Part shown: positions 22,865 to 34,034 of the stretch, in pieces
How the letters are laid out: the number at the start of each line of letters is the position of its first letter
Position numbering within the stretch: position 1 is the stretch's first letter
Assembly (NCBI GenBank): GCA_963576565.1
Contig: OY755046.1
Span: 56,523,471-56,587,470 of the forward strand
From: Aspidapion aeneum
Taxonomy: Eukaryota > Arthropoda > Insecta > Coleoptera > Brentidae
Reading direction: 5' to 3'
DNA length: 64,000 bases
Translations under genes and position numbers: made by a program
Notes under the pieces: generated by a model
Databases searched by the model: none
Seen by the model: the letters and a program-made list of their open reading frames with translations, nothing else
What the model was told of the DNA's origin: nothing

Positions 22865-23553
22865 GCTTGGTCAATGTGACACCCCTTGCTAAATAAAGTA
22901 TTTGGTTTTGTCTCTCACGTTACATTTCTAGTGAGAAAACAAAATCATACACCCCACAAGATGCGCCATCCACCAAGTACGGGAGAAACTAAAACAGCAG
23001 CAGGAGAGTAAAACTGCTATATCATCGATCGATGAAATTATCGATTGAAAGAAAGAATCCATCACGTGACCTACGACACACATTAACGTTTGTGTTATGC
23101 TTACCTTTCTTGTTCCAAAATCTATATTTTTTGCTCTGAATGTTACCGTTATTCTTAGTAACAATAACGGTTACAGCTGTCAAATTTTCTGTTATTTTAA
23201 GTGACCCAAAATGTCCATATTACTTTTTCCTAATGAATAATTAAATTGAAACCCTAATAAATGTTTCAGCACGTGTCCAAATCTCACACCAACTAATCAA
23301 ACAGTTTCTATTGTTGGTGCTAACATATTCAAGGCGTACAATCACCGATTGACTATATTAATGACATATAGGTATTTATTGAATAGATATAAACAGTGTT
23401 TTTAAACGTGAAATTTAGTACCCGTGAATTTAAAAATCAAAAAAGTTTCGTGGCTAATCGGGTTAAAAGGAGTTTCTGTTTCTCTCATATTTTTCCTTGG
23501 GTATCTTGAAAGCTTAACCTCACGGGGGTCCAAGATCTAATGGACACCTAATA

Positions 23554-23601
23554 AGTGTTGACAGTTAACTGTTTCGTCCTTATGGGACTCCTCAGAACAC
23601 T
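23554..23601 (-). ncRNA. Hammerhead ribozyme (type I), intact core
   Basis: Minus strand: stem I AGUGUU with AACACU (6 bp perfect), CUGAGGA (fits CUGANGA), stem II GUCC-CAUAA-GGAC, GAAA, stem III CAGU-UA-ACUG, and GUC with predicted cleavage before AACACU. All invariant positions that can be checked by eye are present. Confidence 0.9.
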
Positions 23602-24050
23602 GCTTGGTTAATGTGACACTCTTGCGAAGTTAATTAGACAGTTTTGTCTCTAATCCTATCTAATTAGTGAGAAAACTTTTGGAAGAAGCGCTATCTACCG
23701 AGGTACGAGAGAAACCAGAATAAGAGCAGGCGAAAATATACTGCTATACATATCGATCAATGAAAAGGTCGATTACTTTTTACCCGATTTGCCACGAAAC
23801 TTGTTTAATTTTGAAATTCACGGGTACTAAATTTCACGTTTGTTAGTATTATTTGGCTTAAAAATTCCGCTGATTGACGCTTACGTGTCTGATGGCGGGT
23901 AAAAACGCAATAAGCGTTGATCTGGCCTGAAAGGCAGAAGAGCTGTCGTAGGTCACGGATTAGTTTGTGTCTTTTATTTGTAATCGATCCTTTCATTGAT
24001 CGATATGTATAGTTTATTTTCGCCTGCTCTGCTTCTGTTTTGTTTTTTTT

Positions 24051-24288
24051 TTATACTGGGACGTTTCCATCCATACTAGGATCAATCGCCCAGTTTGTGC
24101 CAAAGTTTTTGCGTCGAAAATAGCTTTTTAGACATAACAATACAACCATGCGTTAAGTGGGACTCGAACCCACAAGCTCGCGCAACGCCGCGCCGTGACC
24201 GAGGCAGTCCCGTCGAATATAAGCTGCCATCATAGCAGCGCTATATCCGAAGCAGGACCACTATACAAGCGGACACGAACACACACTA
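24051..24288 (-). mobile_element. tRNA-derived SINE-like insertion
   Basis: On the minus strand 24157-24173 forms a perfect T-arm (GTGGG-TTCGAGT-CCCAC) whose GGTTCGAGTCC matches the pol III B box, and an A-box-like ctgcctcggtcac lies at 24195-24207. The 3' flank ttaacgc has no matching 5' acceptor strand, so this is a SINE head rather than a tRNA gene. It replaces about 40 bp of the hammerhead unit. Boundaries are approximate. Confidence 0.6.
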
Positions 24289-24365
24289 GTGAGAGTTTTA
24301 TCACTATTTACATAAGATTAGCGACAAAACCATGTAATTAACTTCGCAAGTCACATTGTCCAAGC

Positions 24366-24413
24366 AGTGTTTTGAGGAGTCCCATAAGGATGAAACAGTT
24401 AACTGTCAACACT
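24366..24413 (+). ncRNA. Hammerhead ribozyme, decayed copy 2
   Basis: Stem I, stem II (with one G-U pair), stem III CAGUUAACUG and GUC are all kept. The core begins UUGAGGA instead of CUGAGGA, a change at the invariant C3. Predicted inactive. Confidence 0.85.
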
Positions 24414-24499
24414 TATTAGGTGTTCATTAGATCTTGGATCCCCGTGAGTGTTTTTAAACTCTTGAGAAAAAAATTCCCTAGTAGCATTTTAGACCGGGT

Positions 24500-24519
24500 A
24501 TCAAGTCTATAGACTTGAT
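24500..24519. repeat. 20-bp perfect palindrome
   Basis: ATCAAGTCTATAGACTTGAT, within the larger imperfect hairpin accgggtatcaag...cttgatgccgaccggt. Role unknown; possibly the end of an element. Confidence 0.8.
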
Positions 24520-25259
24520 GCCGACCGGTTTAAGTGTATTTTTTTAATACTCACAGGTCAAATAAGTGCAAAGATTTGGTTCACTCTAATGTGCAATATG
24601 ATAGTAAGCACTTCTCAGTGAGTTTAATCTTATATAAATTCAAATTAACTTTAGAAATAAAGAAAAACCAGAAAAAAAATTTGTTACGAAATGTCATTGT
24701 TTGAAAATGTAGTCCATGTAGTCGTAGGATTCCCGTTAAAAATAGTCCCAAGATGTAGTATCACCCCTGAGGGGTGGTTTAAAGTTCGAAAAACCATAGA
24801 AATAATCCACAATTGATAAAAAAAACTTATATACAAAAATTTTCCCAGCTAAATAATACATAAATAACTTAAAAATATATCTGTAGATGCATTAAATAGT
24901 AAATAGTATAAGATATTAGAATTCGTTGTTTTCAATTACACATCCACCAAAACAATTGAACATCGGTTTAATCATTGCTAACTTGTCTAAAAAATTAAGA
25001 TGTGAAATATAGCGTCTTGTTACAATGAAGAAAGATGATCCACGTCGCAAGGTATTTATGAACTATTTATATATATATATCAAAAACTATTGCATTCACG
25101 GGAAAAATAAGTTTAACAAACCTCTAGACTTGTAGACCTAGGATTATAGCACTTAGCACTGTAGACCCTTTAGTAAATACTGGTGGTAGTTTTTTAGCAA
25201 TTTTTGAAAAAAAATGATGTAAAAACTATTTTGGTTCATTTCTTGTTGCTTGCATCAAT

Positions 25260-27490
25260 AGTCTATGGACAAATCAAGTTTCGTGTGCAAGTCGTGCCAA
25301 CTTTCTGCCGATAAGCTAACTTTGTTAAGGTTTTGATTTGTTGTCATTCTGGTAAATGCGTTTTTTGAAAGATATGGCGGATTCAAAAGGGCGGAAAGGC
25401 GTATCTTTAAAAAAATTGTAACTTTTTTATTTCTTATCCGATTTTCATGGAACAAAGTTTAAAATACTTACTTTGTAATGTACTTAAAAATGTATTGGTC
25501 AGAAAATATGTAATATTTAAAATTTGTCAAAAAAAATCAAAAATTAAAAAAAAAAAGGTAATTTTTTTTTATATTATTTATTTTATTTATAAAACTAATA
25601 GAGCTAGAAAAAAAAGTTTTTATAGAAAAGAAAGCTATTTTGATTCTTTATTCAAATCTGGTTCAAATGTTCCAATGCGTTAATTAGTTTTTAAGTTATT
25701 TCCAAATAACTGGAAAAAAATAGAGGTCTTTGGGGTATATTTAAAAATTATGCTTTTAATGAAAACCATAAGAACTTTTTCAAAGTAACTTAAATTTGTT
25801 TAACATACCTAGCAGATCAGGTTTTGACTTATTGTCATTGTGATAATCGCGCTTTTTTTAAATATGGCGGATTCAATATGGCGGAAAAGCATATTTAAAA
25901 ACAAATTGTATCTTTTTTACTTTTTATCCGATTTTAATACAACAAAGCTTAAATTAATTGATTTGAAATGTATTAAAAAAATACTTTTTAAAAAATTGAT
26001 TTTTTTTAATGTTCGAAAAAAAGATTGGGTGAAACAAGTGACAAAAATGATTTTACTTATTTTATTTTTAATTGACCCCCATATACGGACGTCGCTGAAG
26101 GGTTTGTCATAATTAAACCCCACTGAAATTTTATTTCCAACAATAAAGTATAAAACACATTTTTGCCAATTGAGTTTAGTTTCTGAAAAAATTGGAAAAA
26201 TCTTGTAACAGAATTAATTTGTTTGGTGATTTGTAAAAATTGATTTAAGTTGTACAGGCCTGTGAAGTTTTAATCTGAAAATAAATCTTAAATTATTATA
26301 CACGTTTAAAAGGAAATTTTATTGTCTACAATTGACTACAATTTTTGATAGAGAGCTTGGGTAAAACCTTTAATGGTTTCTTAAATTTTTTTATATTTTC
26401 TTAATAATTGGACGCCGCTGGAGAGTTTGTCATTAGCCTGACCCCACTGACTAATACATTGTTAAAAAGGAATTTTTATTTTCTACAATAAACGGCAAAA
26501 TAATTTTTTTTCCAAAAAGCTTAGTTTTTGAGAAAATCGGATAAAACTTGATAAACTGATAAATTTAGTGATTTTTCGAAATTGATTTTATTTACGGACG
26601 CCCCTAAATTGTTATAGATATTTTCATGCAGACATATTTTCCCCTAAGCCTAGTTTTTAAGAAAATTTGAAAAAAATCTAAAAATTTCAGGACTTGGGAT
26701 TTTGCAGCTTAAATTTAAAAAACTATAATAATTTTATTGGTAAATTAGGTTTTACACATTTTTGATCCATTTCTATGTCATTGTGTCTTTAGGGCGTCAA
26801 CTTAGATACATTTTTAGAAATTCGAACACGACTATATAAGGAGGGGGATAAAAAAAATTGGACCAAAATCTTGCCCGGCAACATCCAGATCGTTAGTCTG
26901 TGACCTATTAATGTCCAACAAACAACGATAACAAGAATAATAGAAATCACCTGTTTTACTAGTCCGCTTACCGTAATACACCTTCGGTAGTCGTTTTGGT
27001 GAACGAATTGTTTTTTTATTGAAACAAATATAAAATATACATTGATATAAGACTTGTATACACCAAATTAAAGAAAAATGATCATTCTAAAACTTTTATT
27101 TAAGTTTTTTTTTTTAATTTTGCTTTGGTGTTAATAAAAATGTAGGTTAAACTTTACCAGACATGCAAAAAAAGTAAAAATTCAGTTATATTATTTTGTC
27201 TAAAAAAGGAAGCAAAATTTTGAAAAATATAATAGAAAGTTATTTTATTGCGGGTGTTTACTGATTCATTTGCAACCCTCTACGACTATTTTTAAGAAAG
27301 ATACATCGTTTTAAAAAGTATCGTGCAAAAAAAAGTGGTGGGGGCGATATCTTTAAAAAAACGCATTTACCAGAATGACAACAAGTCAAAACCTGATCTA
27401 TGAAGTGCACTTAACAAACCTGGCTTATCGGCAAAAAGTTGGCACGACTTGCACACGAAACCCCCTTTTAGGCCGATTTGTCCATAGACT
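25260..27490. mobile_element. Long inverted-repeat element (~2.2 kb), non-coding
   Basis: AGTCTATGGACAAATC at the left end is matched in reverse at the right end (gatttgtccatagact). Matching continues inward over about 125-150 bp, including gtttcgtgtgcaagtcgtgc and gttgtcattctggtaaatgc. A third diverged copy of the inner part lies at 25805-25880. Between 26075 and about 26700 are decayed ~300-bp direct repeats that begin ggacgYcgctgRAgRgtttgtcat. Open frames are short and AT-driven. Confidence 0.7.
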
Positions 27491-27884
27491 ACAATGACTG
27501 AAAAATACTTTTTTCTGGAAAATTAGTATTCTCCATTTAGGGTTGAACATTCCTCATTAAATAAAAATTTCAACACAGAATATAGCTCACTTATCGAGAA
27601 ATAAATCAGAATTGAATTTAAAATTTTTCGATTGGGGATAAAATTCCACAGATTTGTCATCAGCATTTATGTAAAACAATTTGGAGAGCCCTCAAAAAAC
27701 TCATTATCAAAAAAATTTCATCTAAAAAGCTGTCAAGGCCGCAAAGATGTTTTTCCGTAAATATATTCTTCTTCAAAAGTTTCTCAACTTTGAAAATATT
27801 TATTTAAAGTTGCCACGAATTGAATGGGCCCCGTGTAAATCCATTCTTTGCTACGGTACCGAATCGAACCGAACTCAGCCACTG
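27491..27884. other. Unassigned AT-rich sequence
   Basis: Nothing recognised. Confidence 0.35.
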
Positions 27885-28215
27885 CATAAGTTTTGAAACT
27901 GTGGGATGTTGTGTATTTTGGGAACCATTGATAATAACTTTGCAGTCCCAACGGCGACCTGGGACTGCTCCATTAATGACCAGGACAAATCTAGTACATG
28001 TGCAAGGGTTAGTGAGTGGTTAGCCTAGGAACAAAGAGGGTTCAGAGGGCACAATAAGCCAGAAGGCTACAGTGCAGTGGCTTGCCACCAGGCAGGTTGG
28101 ACTAATCATCGAGGGAAGTTGGAAAGAAGAAAGAATTTGACACTTTCCAGGCTCTCCTGGAAGAGGAAAAATGAAAATAGGCTGGGTGTCTCATGCAGGA
28201 TTTCCCCTTGAGACA
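27885..28215 (+). repeat. Dispersed repeat, copy 2 (partner at 18205)
   Basis: Same ordered blocks as 18205-18540: gttttgaaactgtgggat, gtggttagcctaggaac, gcttgccaccaggcaggtt, aggctctcc, tgcaggatttccccttgaga. Confidence 0.65.
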
Positions 28216-28639
28216 CCCTAAAAGAAAACTAGGTACGCGTGCTACCTCACTACTTTCTTTCCTGTGGTACAGGTAAGTCAGCCATTGTACTTTACTTCAC
28301 TACAGGAAATTTGCCTTTGTCTTCTAGTATAAGCTCCCTTACCCTCCATTTAGGAAGTTAAATTCGTGGATAGCCTAACCTAGCTTGGTCCATTGGTCGC
28401 AAATGCATCCTAACCTGTCCAGAGATTCCCCCCTAGCCTTAATTTTATTCAGGATGCGTTAGCAATCAAATGATCAAGCACTGATTTTGAGTTTGCAAAA
28501 TAAGGACCGGGGAGCTAATTTAAGGAAAAATTAATTAGATTAGGACCACTTAGTCAAACTACACATAAATGAATGATTGAATCAAAAAAATATATAGTTT
28601 ATAGATTCTCCACTAGTTCTCAAGCTGTAATTCCACTTG
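28216..28639. other. Unassigned sequence
   Basis: No gene or repeat recognised. Confidence 0.35.
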
Positions 28640-29345
28640 TTTGTTGGTATTGTCAAAAATAGGTGTCTGCTTCTTCTGGCGACTGAAATCTCTGACCACG
28701 CAGTCCATTCTTAATTTTCGGAAAAGTATAGAAATCTTTGGGACTTAGGTCGGAACTGTTTGGATGATAGTCCAATAATTCGACGTTTTGTTGGGTTAAA
28801 AATTCAATGGTTTTTGTGCTTTGTGCGAACTTGTCTTGTTGAAGGATGATTCGTCGTTAGGGGTTCGTTTTTCGAAGCTCAGCGATGACTTTCGGCAAAC
28901 AAATGGTAATGTACCAATCGGCAGTAACATTTCCTGCCTAAAAGCGGTATAGATTTTTCTGACACCAATTGACCCTAGCTTCTTTTTGTTCCTTGGTTAA
29001 CAGATACGGTATGAAACCTCAATCTCGCGATATTACATTTCGATCTTCCGTGAAGAGCATGCGCATAGTATCGATGTATTCCTGGGTGACAGCCGTTTTT
29101 GGTGCACCTGGTCTTGCTTGAATTCTCCATGTCATCGAGAAACTCTGGACTGATGTGGTGCTTCATTACCGAAAAGAGGAATCAACTCAGCAAGACATTC
29201 CTGTTGAGATAATTTCCTTCGAAAGCTGTACAAAATTATAGCCCGAAAATGTCCTGGGTTTAATTCCATTCATTCCATTCGACTGATTTGTTGTGAATTA
29301 AAAAAATTACTGTAGCTATAAAACTATATGTATCGCACTGATGGT
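28640..29345 (-). pseudogene. mariner-family transposase, nearly whole but decayed
   Basis: Minus-strand fragments in order are QQECLAELIPLFGNEAPHQS, VSRWHGEF, GAPKTAVTQEYIDTMRM, FTEDRNVISRD, and near the other end ELLDYHPNSSDLSPKDFYTF and PKIKNGLRGQRF. These are the N-terminal DNA-binding region, the linker and the region around the last catalytic Asp (PKD). Several frame shifts and internal loss (the element is only ~0.7 kb against ~1.3 kb for an intact mariner) make it inactive. The terminal ~130 bp (29205-29345) recur at 52800-52930. Confidence 0.8.
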
Positions 29346-30659
29346 TTCAGTAAGGACATTCAATGAGTTTCCCCAATATGTTACTATATGCAAAGTAAAA
29401 ATTCAGCCTTCGTAATATCACGGCATATAAAAAGCAGGATTTTTTAAATGTGAGCGTTTTGAGCTATTTTGAGAATAACACAGACGAGAAACAGACTTAG
29501 ATATATGGTAACAACATCAACAAAAGCAATCTGCATAACAATATGCCGATAGCTGAACTGCGCGGAGCTGGATGGAGCCGGAGCTAATCTATAGAATAGC
29601 AGGAAAATAGCTAACCGAAAACTGGCTCCCGAACAGTTTATAGCTTTAATAGAAATTACACATTAAATTGCGTAATTTTGCAAATTGATAGCGTTAACAT
29701 TTTAATAACAATCTGATATTTATTGTCATGGATATCGCTATTAGGGTTGCCAACCCGTCCTGATTTCTCAGGACTGTCCTGATTTTTAGTAAAAGGTCCT
29801 GCGTCCTTACTGACAAACCCTTATCAGGACAGGAAATGTCCTGATTTTTCGAGCATAGAAATTAAAATGTTTCTCAAATTCAAAAGAAAAAGTGTAACTT
29901 GATTTGTTCATATAATTTACATTTATTTGTAAGTTGATTTAGTGTAAAAATATTTAAAGTTATCATATTTTCCAATATTGGCACCCCAATATTTCGATTT
30001 TTCAAAATACATACCGTTTGTCTACCAATGATGTCATCAAAAAAGTTGTAAAAACATTATTTTTAGCATTTTTTAAGAGCTTCCCAACGATTTATTACAA
30101 CATCAGTTTATGCTACATGTAACGTAAATATTTCTATTCTTTTTAAACATAGGTATATGATGTAATTAGGGTGGTGGGAAAAGTAACTATGATCGTATGT
30201 CTCCCTACGCTTTTTTGTATTAATATTTTGAAAATTTATTAAAAAACTGGTAATCCAAAATTAAATATTTTATGGTATTTGTCAACAAATTCCTGGACTA
30301 TATTGTAATAATTTTTATTAAATAGGTGGTTATTAGTAAATAAGTACCTACTAAATATGTAATGTCTTCACAAAATTAAGAAGTTTTTTAAATTGAAGAT
30401 ATTTTATGTTTTAGTTTTTGATAACAATTTAGGTCCTGACAATTTAAAACAAACAATAAAAGACCTTTCCAATGAGGTGCCACTTAACTTTTTAATTTTG
30501 TAATTTTATTAATTTTGACTAATGCAATACATTTTTTAAATACAAATATTTCGAAAACTAATCAAAATATGTTTAAAATAATCAATTAAAAAACTTTTTG
30601 CACGATATTGTTTTCACAAACCTTTTTAAAATCTTTAATTGGTTGGTTAATTTCACCCT
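29346..30659. other. Unassigned AT-rich sequence with one repeat-end motif
   Basis: At 29745-29845 the block gtcctgattt is repeated in both orientations (cgtcctgatttctcaggactgtcctg, aggacaggaaatgtcctg), resembling an element end. No gene is seen. Confidence 0.4.
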
Positions 30660-30870
30660 CTTTCTGACCCAAGCCAGCGCGCCAATTTTTCGACCCGCCG
30701 CGCCGGCGTCGGCGCGCGGCGCGGTGGTTCACTATGAGTGCGTTCGTGTAGAAAAACCAATGAACCTGTAAAAAGTTTTACAAGTTCATTGAGAAAAACC
30801 GTCGATCGAGCGGGGCGTAGTGACGTCACGGACTGAACGCCCTGGTTTTCGCGGTTCGACTCGAACGGAA
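30660..30870. other. GC-rich, CpG-dense island
   Basis: A sharp local rise in GC in an AT-rich context, with gccgcgccggcg, tcggcgcgcggcgcgg, a CRE-like TGACGTCA at about 30831 and cggttcgactcgaacgg. A 16-bp hairpin (AATGAACCTGTAAAA with TTTTACAAGTTCATT) lies at 30759-30790. It could be a promoter or an element end. No open reading frame of note follows. Confidence 0.6.
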
Positions 30871-31409
30871 AAGGTATTCACCGGTTACAAATTTCTAACT
30901 TTAAATTTTTGGCAGAAAATTTTTGTTTATTTTTGCAATTTAAAACTGTTTGTAAATAAAAAACCCTAGATTAAAATCGCCTTTAAGTTTATACATGAGT
31001 GTAGCAAGGCTACACTTTGTTGAGGGATAAAAAGACACTTTGATCACGCGGTTTATTTATAGGGTATTTTTCGCACATTTGGAATGTTTCAAGTTTTTCT
31101 TTTTTATGGGGGTTTTATGCTAGGTTTATACAGATAAAAATAAAAAAATAAAATAAATTTCAGATGATTAGTTTATACATTTTTACCCCATATCTTGTAA
31201 GAAGTTCAAGATGTCGATGTGCGGTTTTCGGCATTAATTTTTTTACAAAATTCGGGCTCGTAACATATGTTAGTTTTTTTCTAGCTCCTCTGGAATTGGG
31301 CGTTTACTATCAAAAGTGTCCAATTTGGATGTACATAAATGAAAAAAAGCGACATAAATTGGAAAAATAAGTTTAAATAAAATGGGCTTTTTATGGAAGA
31401 AAACAGTGA

Positions 31410-31512
31410 TAATTTGCTCTAGTGCAAATTACCGATAATTTGTTTTAGTGCAAATTACCGATAATTTGTTTTAGTGCAAATTACCGATAATTTGCTCTAG
31501 TGCAAATTATCG
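31410..31512. repeat. Four-copy ~31-bp tandem repeat with internal palindrome
   Basis: The unit 'gataatttgYtYtagtgcaaattacc' is repeated four times. Across each junction GCAAATTACCGATAATTTGC is nearly palindromic. Confidence 0.9.
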
Positions 31513-31726
31513 CTGTAATTCGTTCCCTTTTGGTCTAAATCTGCCAGTCGCATTGATTTTAATGGTCAATATTTTTCTGAAGGAAATAGTCAATATAACT
31601 CCCCTCTTTTTATAGGCAAAGTTAAGACAATTTATTAATTTGATTTTATTTTATTTCATGATTTTTTTATTAGCCCAAACTTCTCATTTTAGGTATAGTT
31701 TTCCTGTGCGCTCTTTTAGTGCGTAT

Positions 31727-31889
31727 CAGTAGCGTGTCGTGGATAAAAAGGGCGGGGGGGGGCACCATTTGTTTTTGCGTTAAATTTAGTTTTTCTATTT
31801 TTTTCTCAAAGGACGCCATGTGATAAGCGCAGAGGGGTGGGGGAGGAGGCGTTCGCCCCCCCCCTGGCCCCCTATACGACACGCCGCTG
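31727..31889. mobile_element. hAT-type MITE, 163 bp
   Basis: The ends CAGTAGCGTGTCGTGG and, reversed, CAGCGGCGTGTCGTAT are imperfect inverted repeats. Flanks are GTGCGTAT (31719-31726) and GTGCGTGT (31890-31897), an 8-bp target duplication with one mismatch. The interior is G-rich on one side and C-rich on the other. Confidence 0.75.
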
Positions 31890-32259
31890 GTGCGTGTGTT
31901 TTTTTTATGTGTGCGCTCTTTTCCTGTATGAATATTTTCTGTGCGCTTTTTTTCCACGCGATTTTTTTCTGTACCCTTATTTATAGTCGCCGCTTTGCCA
32001 TTTACCAGAATTTGGTTACACAACCGCTGGCCGATGGTTAAACCCTCACTGGACAATCGCGGATAATTCTTAGCGCTCTGCACCGCGGCATATCTGGAGC
32101 ACCCTCAGGTAGTCTTTCTTCTTCATACTCCTCAGAATCTTGGAAACATAAATCTACCGCAAACTGAACTGCGTCCATGTATTTTTTTTGGCAAAAAAAA
32201 CAGTAAAAAAACAGTGGTAAAAAAATGTAAACAAAAGTTTGAAAGTATAAAAAGTAGGG

Positions 32260-33010
32260 TTTCTTTCTTTTCTACACGAATTTTAAAACGCGACTTGAAT
32301 GGCTTTTCTACAGAATATTTTTGAGATTTTACTAGCAGCATCGCCACCTATAGTCGGGATTTTTCACTTTGACGAAATCTATCAGGCAGTGCTTTGGCCT
32401 CTAAACTCCAAAAACCTGTTAAGGGACTGATACCTGATCCACGATCACGACGCATTTGTTATTAACCTGATAAAGACACATTAATATTGTGTGAAAGTGT
32501 TTACTGTTCATAAATCTTGTTTAGCTTTTAAAAAAAACTTAATGTATATAGATAGATACATAGATATTTTGTCTTGCCTTAAGCGCCATCTTTAAAATTG
32601 TCTTGAAGTGTGTAATCTTAAACTAGTAAACTTTTATAACTTCCTTTCGCGTCTCTTTTAAGTAAAAAAAATGTTATTAAAAAAACGTCACCAAAAAAGA
32701 CGCAGAAAGTCAGTAGGTTAGAAAAGTCTTAATCTAGTGGCGTTTTAGAACATGTTGTGGAGGACTTTTCAAGTGTGAATTTGGTACATGAAAATAACGA
32801 GGTTAAAAACACGTTATATACACAGCACCAGAAACTTCAGCAAAAAGTACTATTTTATAGCTTGATTTGTCCTTGTTTTTAAGTTATCTTTAAGCATGTA
32901 GATTTAACAAAATAAATATTACATGGTATGAGGTTGTTTTCAAGTAAAAAAAAACTTTGTTATTTTTGGTCACGTGAATTTAACGTTGATGTGATTTTTG
33001 TGCTATTTGG
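32260..33010 (+). repeat. ~700-bp dispersed repeat, copy 1
   Basis: Closely matches the reverse complement of 58583-59290 over long blocks: agcgccatctttaaaattgt, aagacgcagaaagtcagtag, gtttctggtgctgtgtat in reverse. The right end, gtgatttttgtgctatttggg, resembles the inverted end of copy 2. The left end is truncated or diverged near 32260. Confidence 0.85.
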
Positions 33011-34034
33011 GTACTTTATTTAGGAGTTAATCAAAGACTAGCGAGGCGGAATATAATCAAAAAATATATTACTAAAGTTAAACAACAGGCAAAGACTTTA
33101 AATTTACATGGTTTTCTTAAGACCTAACAACTAATTTTATTTATATACAAAAACGTCATATTTACTTCTCTTATAACGAAAAAGACCGTTACGCCTTAAA
33201 TCATTGATTTATACTAATAGTTCTTGAATTCTTGGGGGTAGTACCCCAGTACCCCCCCCCCCTTATCGACGCGCTTGGGTAAAAGGTAAATAATAATTAA
33301 CCATGGTTGCTTATTCGAAGTGGAGTAAAACTTAAATCCCGATCAATATTATTATAGCTAATCTTAGGTAAGTCTCTTGTTACGAAGGCTGATAAAACAA
33401 CCCCTTGAGCACGTTTTGATTTTTAAGCTTATTACCCCTTTCTTCTACGTAACTGGTTTATAATTAATTTTCAGTTCCCTGTTTTTTATTTAAAATTGCG
33501 AAGGGCTGCTTAATTATTTTTAATACAGAATGCTCCAACGAAACTTAACAGAAGCTTTTTTGGGTATTTCTTAATGATTAATGGATAATGGATTTAAAAA
33601 ATCCCTGAGATACGTCGCACATTAAAGCAAATTAAGTGTGTTAATCTACGGGATTTAATTAATTTTTTTAAAGAAATTGAAAAAAAATAATACTGCATCA
33701 TAATCGTCGAATACCTGAAAAATACTAATTTGTCATAAAAAACTTTAGAAAAAAATTTGGATATAAGAAAGACTTTTTTGTCTCATTAATAAATCTTTTT
33801 CAATAGTTTGTGGTGCAGTGCTGAAGTTTAGTAATTAAGGTAACGTATGCATAGTAAATTTTTTATATATTACGTATTTGTGTTCGATATAAAAAATCAA
33901 AATATTTAAAAAATATCAAATTGAGATATCGAGGATCTAAGTGCAGTACCTCGTAAGTGAACACATTTTCGATTTTGGTTTTTCGGCACTAGCACTAGAG
34001 GTTGTAAAAAAATAACACTAAGAAAAATACTTTT
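33011..34034. other. Unassigned AT-rich sequence
   Basis: Only a poly-C run at about 33250-33262 stands out. The 12 bp 34023-34034 are the left target duplication of the next element. Confidence 0.4.

Larger units (their letters stand above)
22299..23110 (-). repeat. Hammerhead-bearing ~520-bp unit, copy I (interrupted)
   Basis: Collinear with the left arm at 34035-34523 from 'aatttagtaccc', 'tcgtggctaatcggg', 'ccgtgggtag' and 'cacgggggtccaaga' to 'gtgacctacgac'. Interrupted at 22431-22790 by a hAT MITE. It is the most diverged full copy and its ribozyme core is mutated. The right limit is approximate. Confidence 0.8.
22000..23230. mobile_element. Candidate DNA element with imperfect ~70-bp inverted ends
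   Basis: The left end 22000-22071 (gggaaaaatta, acattttgggtc, taaccgttattgttatta) is matched in reverse by 23155-23230 (ttactaa-type block, taacaataacggtta, gacccaaaatgtccatat, tactttttcc). The interior is largely a hammerhead-bearing unit, itself broken by a hAT MITE. Target duplications were not resolved. Confidence 0.45.
23408..24446. mobile_element. Hammerhead-bearing element, copy II: inverted dimer with 13-bp target duplication
   Basis: AGTGTTTTTAAAC occurs immediately outside both ends (23395-23407 and 24447-24459). The left part (23408 to about 23783) is a unit in minus orientation. The right part is in plus orientation, crosses a unit-to-unit junction at about 23837 (cacgtttgttag) and ends at 'ccgtgag', so it is close to one circularly permuted monomer. 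A tRNA-derived insertion sits in the right part. No coding sequence. Confidence 0.85.

Noticed and set aside
24150..24215. tRNA gene on the minus strand
   Set aside because: The T-arm is perfect, but no matching acceptor 5' strand or clear anticodon arm can be folded. A tRNA-derived SINE head is more likely.
25447..26123. Several Lys/Phe-rich open frames
   Set aside because: Typical of A/T-homopolymer DNA inside the long inverted-repeat element; no conserved motif.
30821..30845. TGACGTCA as proof of a promoter
   Set aside because: A single 8-bp palindrome is weak evidence; kept only as part of the GC-island observation.
31670..32083. 137-codon minus-strand open frame
   Set aside because: Runs through a complete hAT MITE including its G/C runs, so the frame is accidental.
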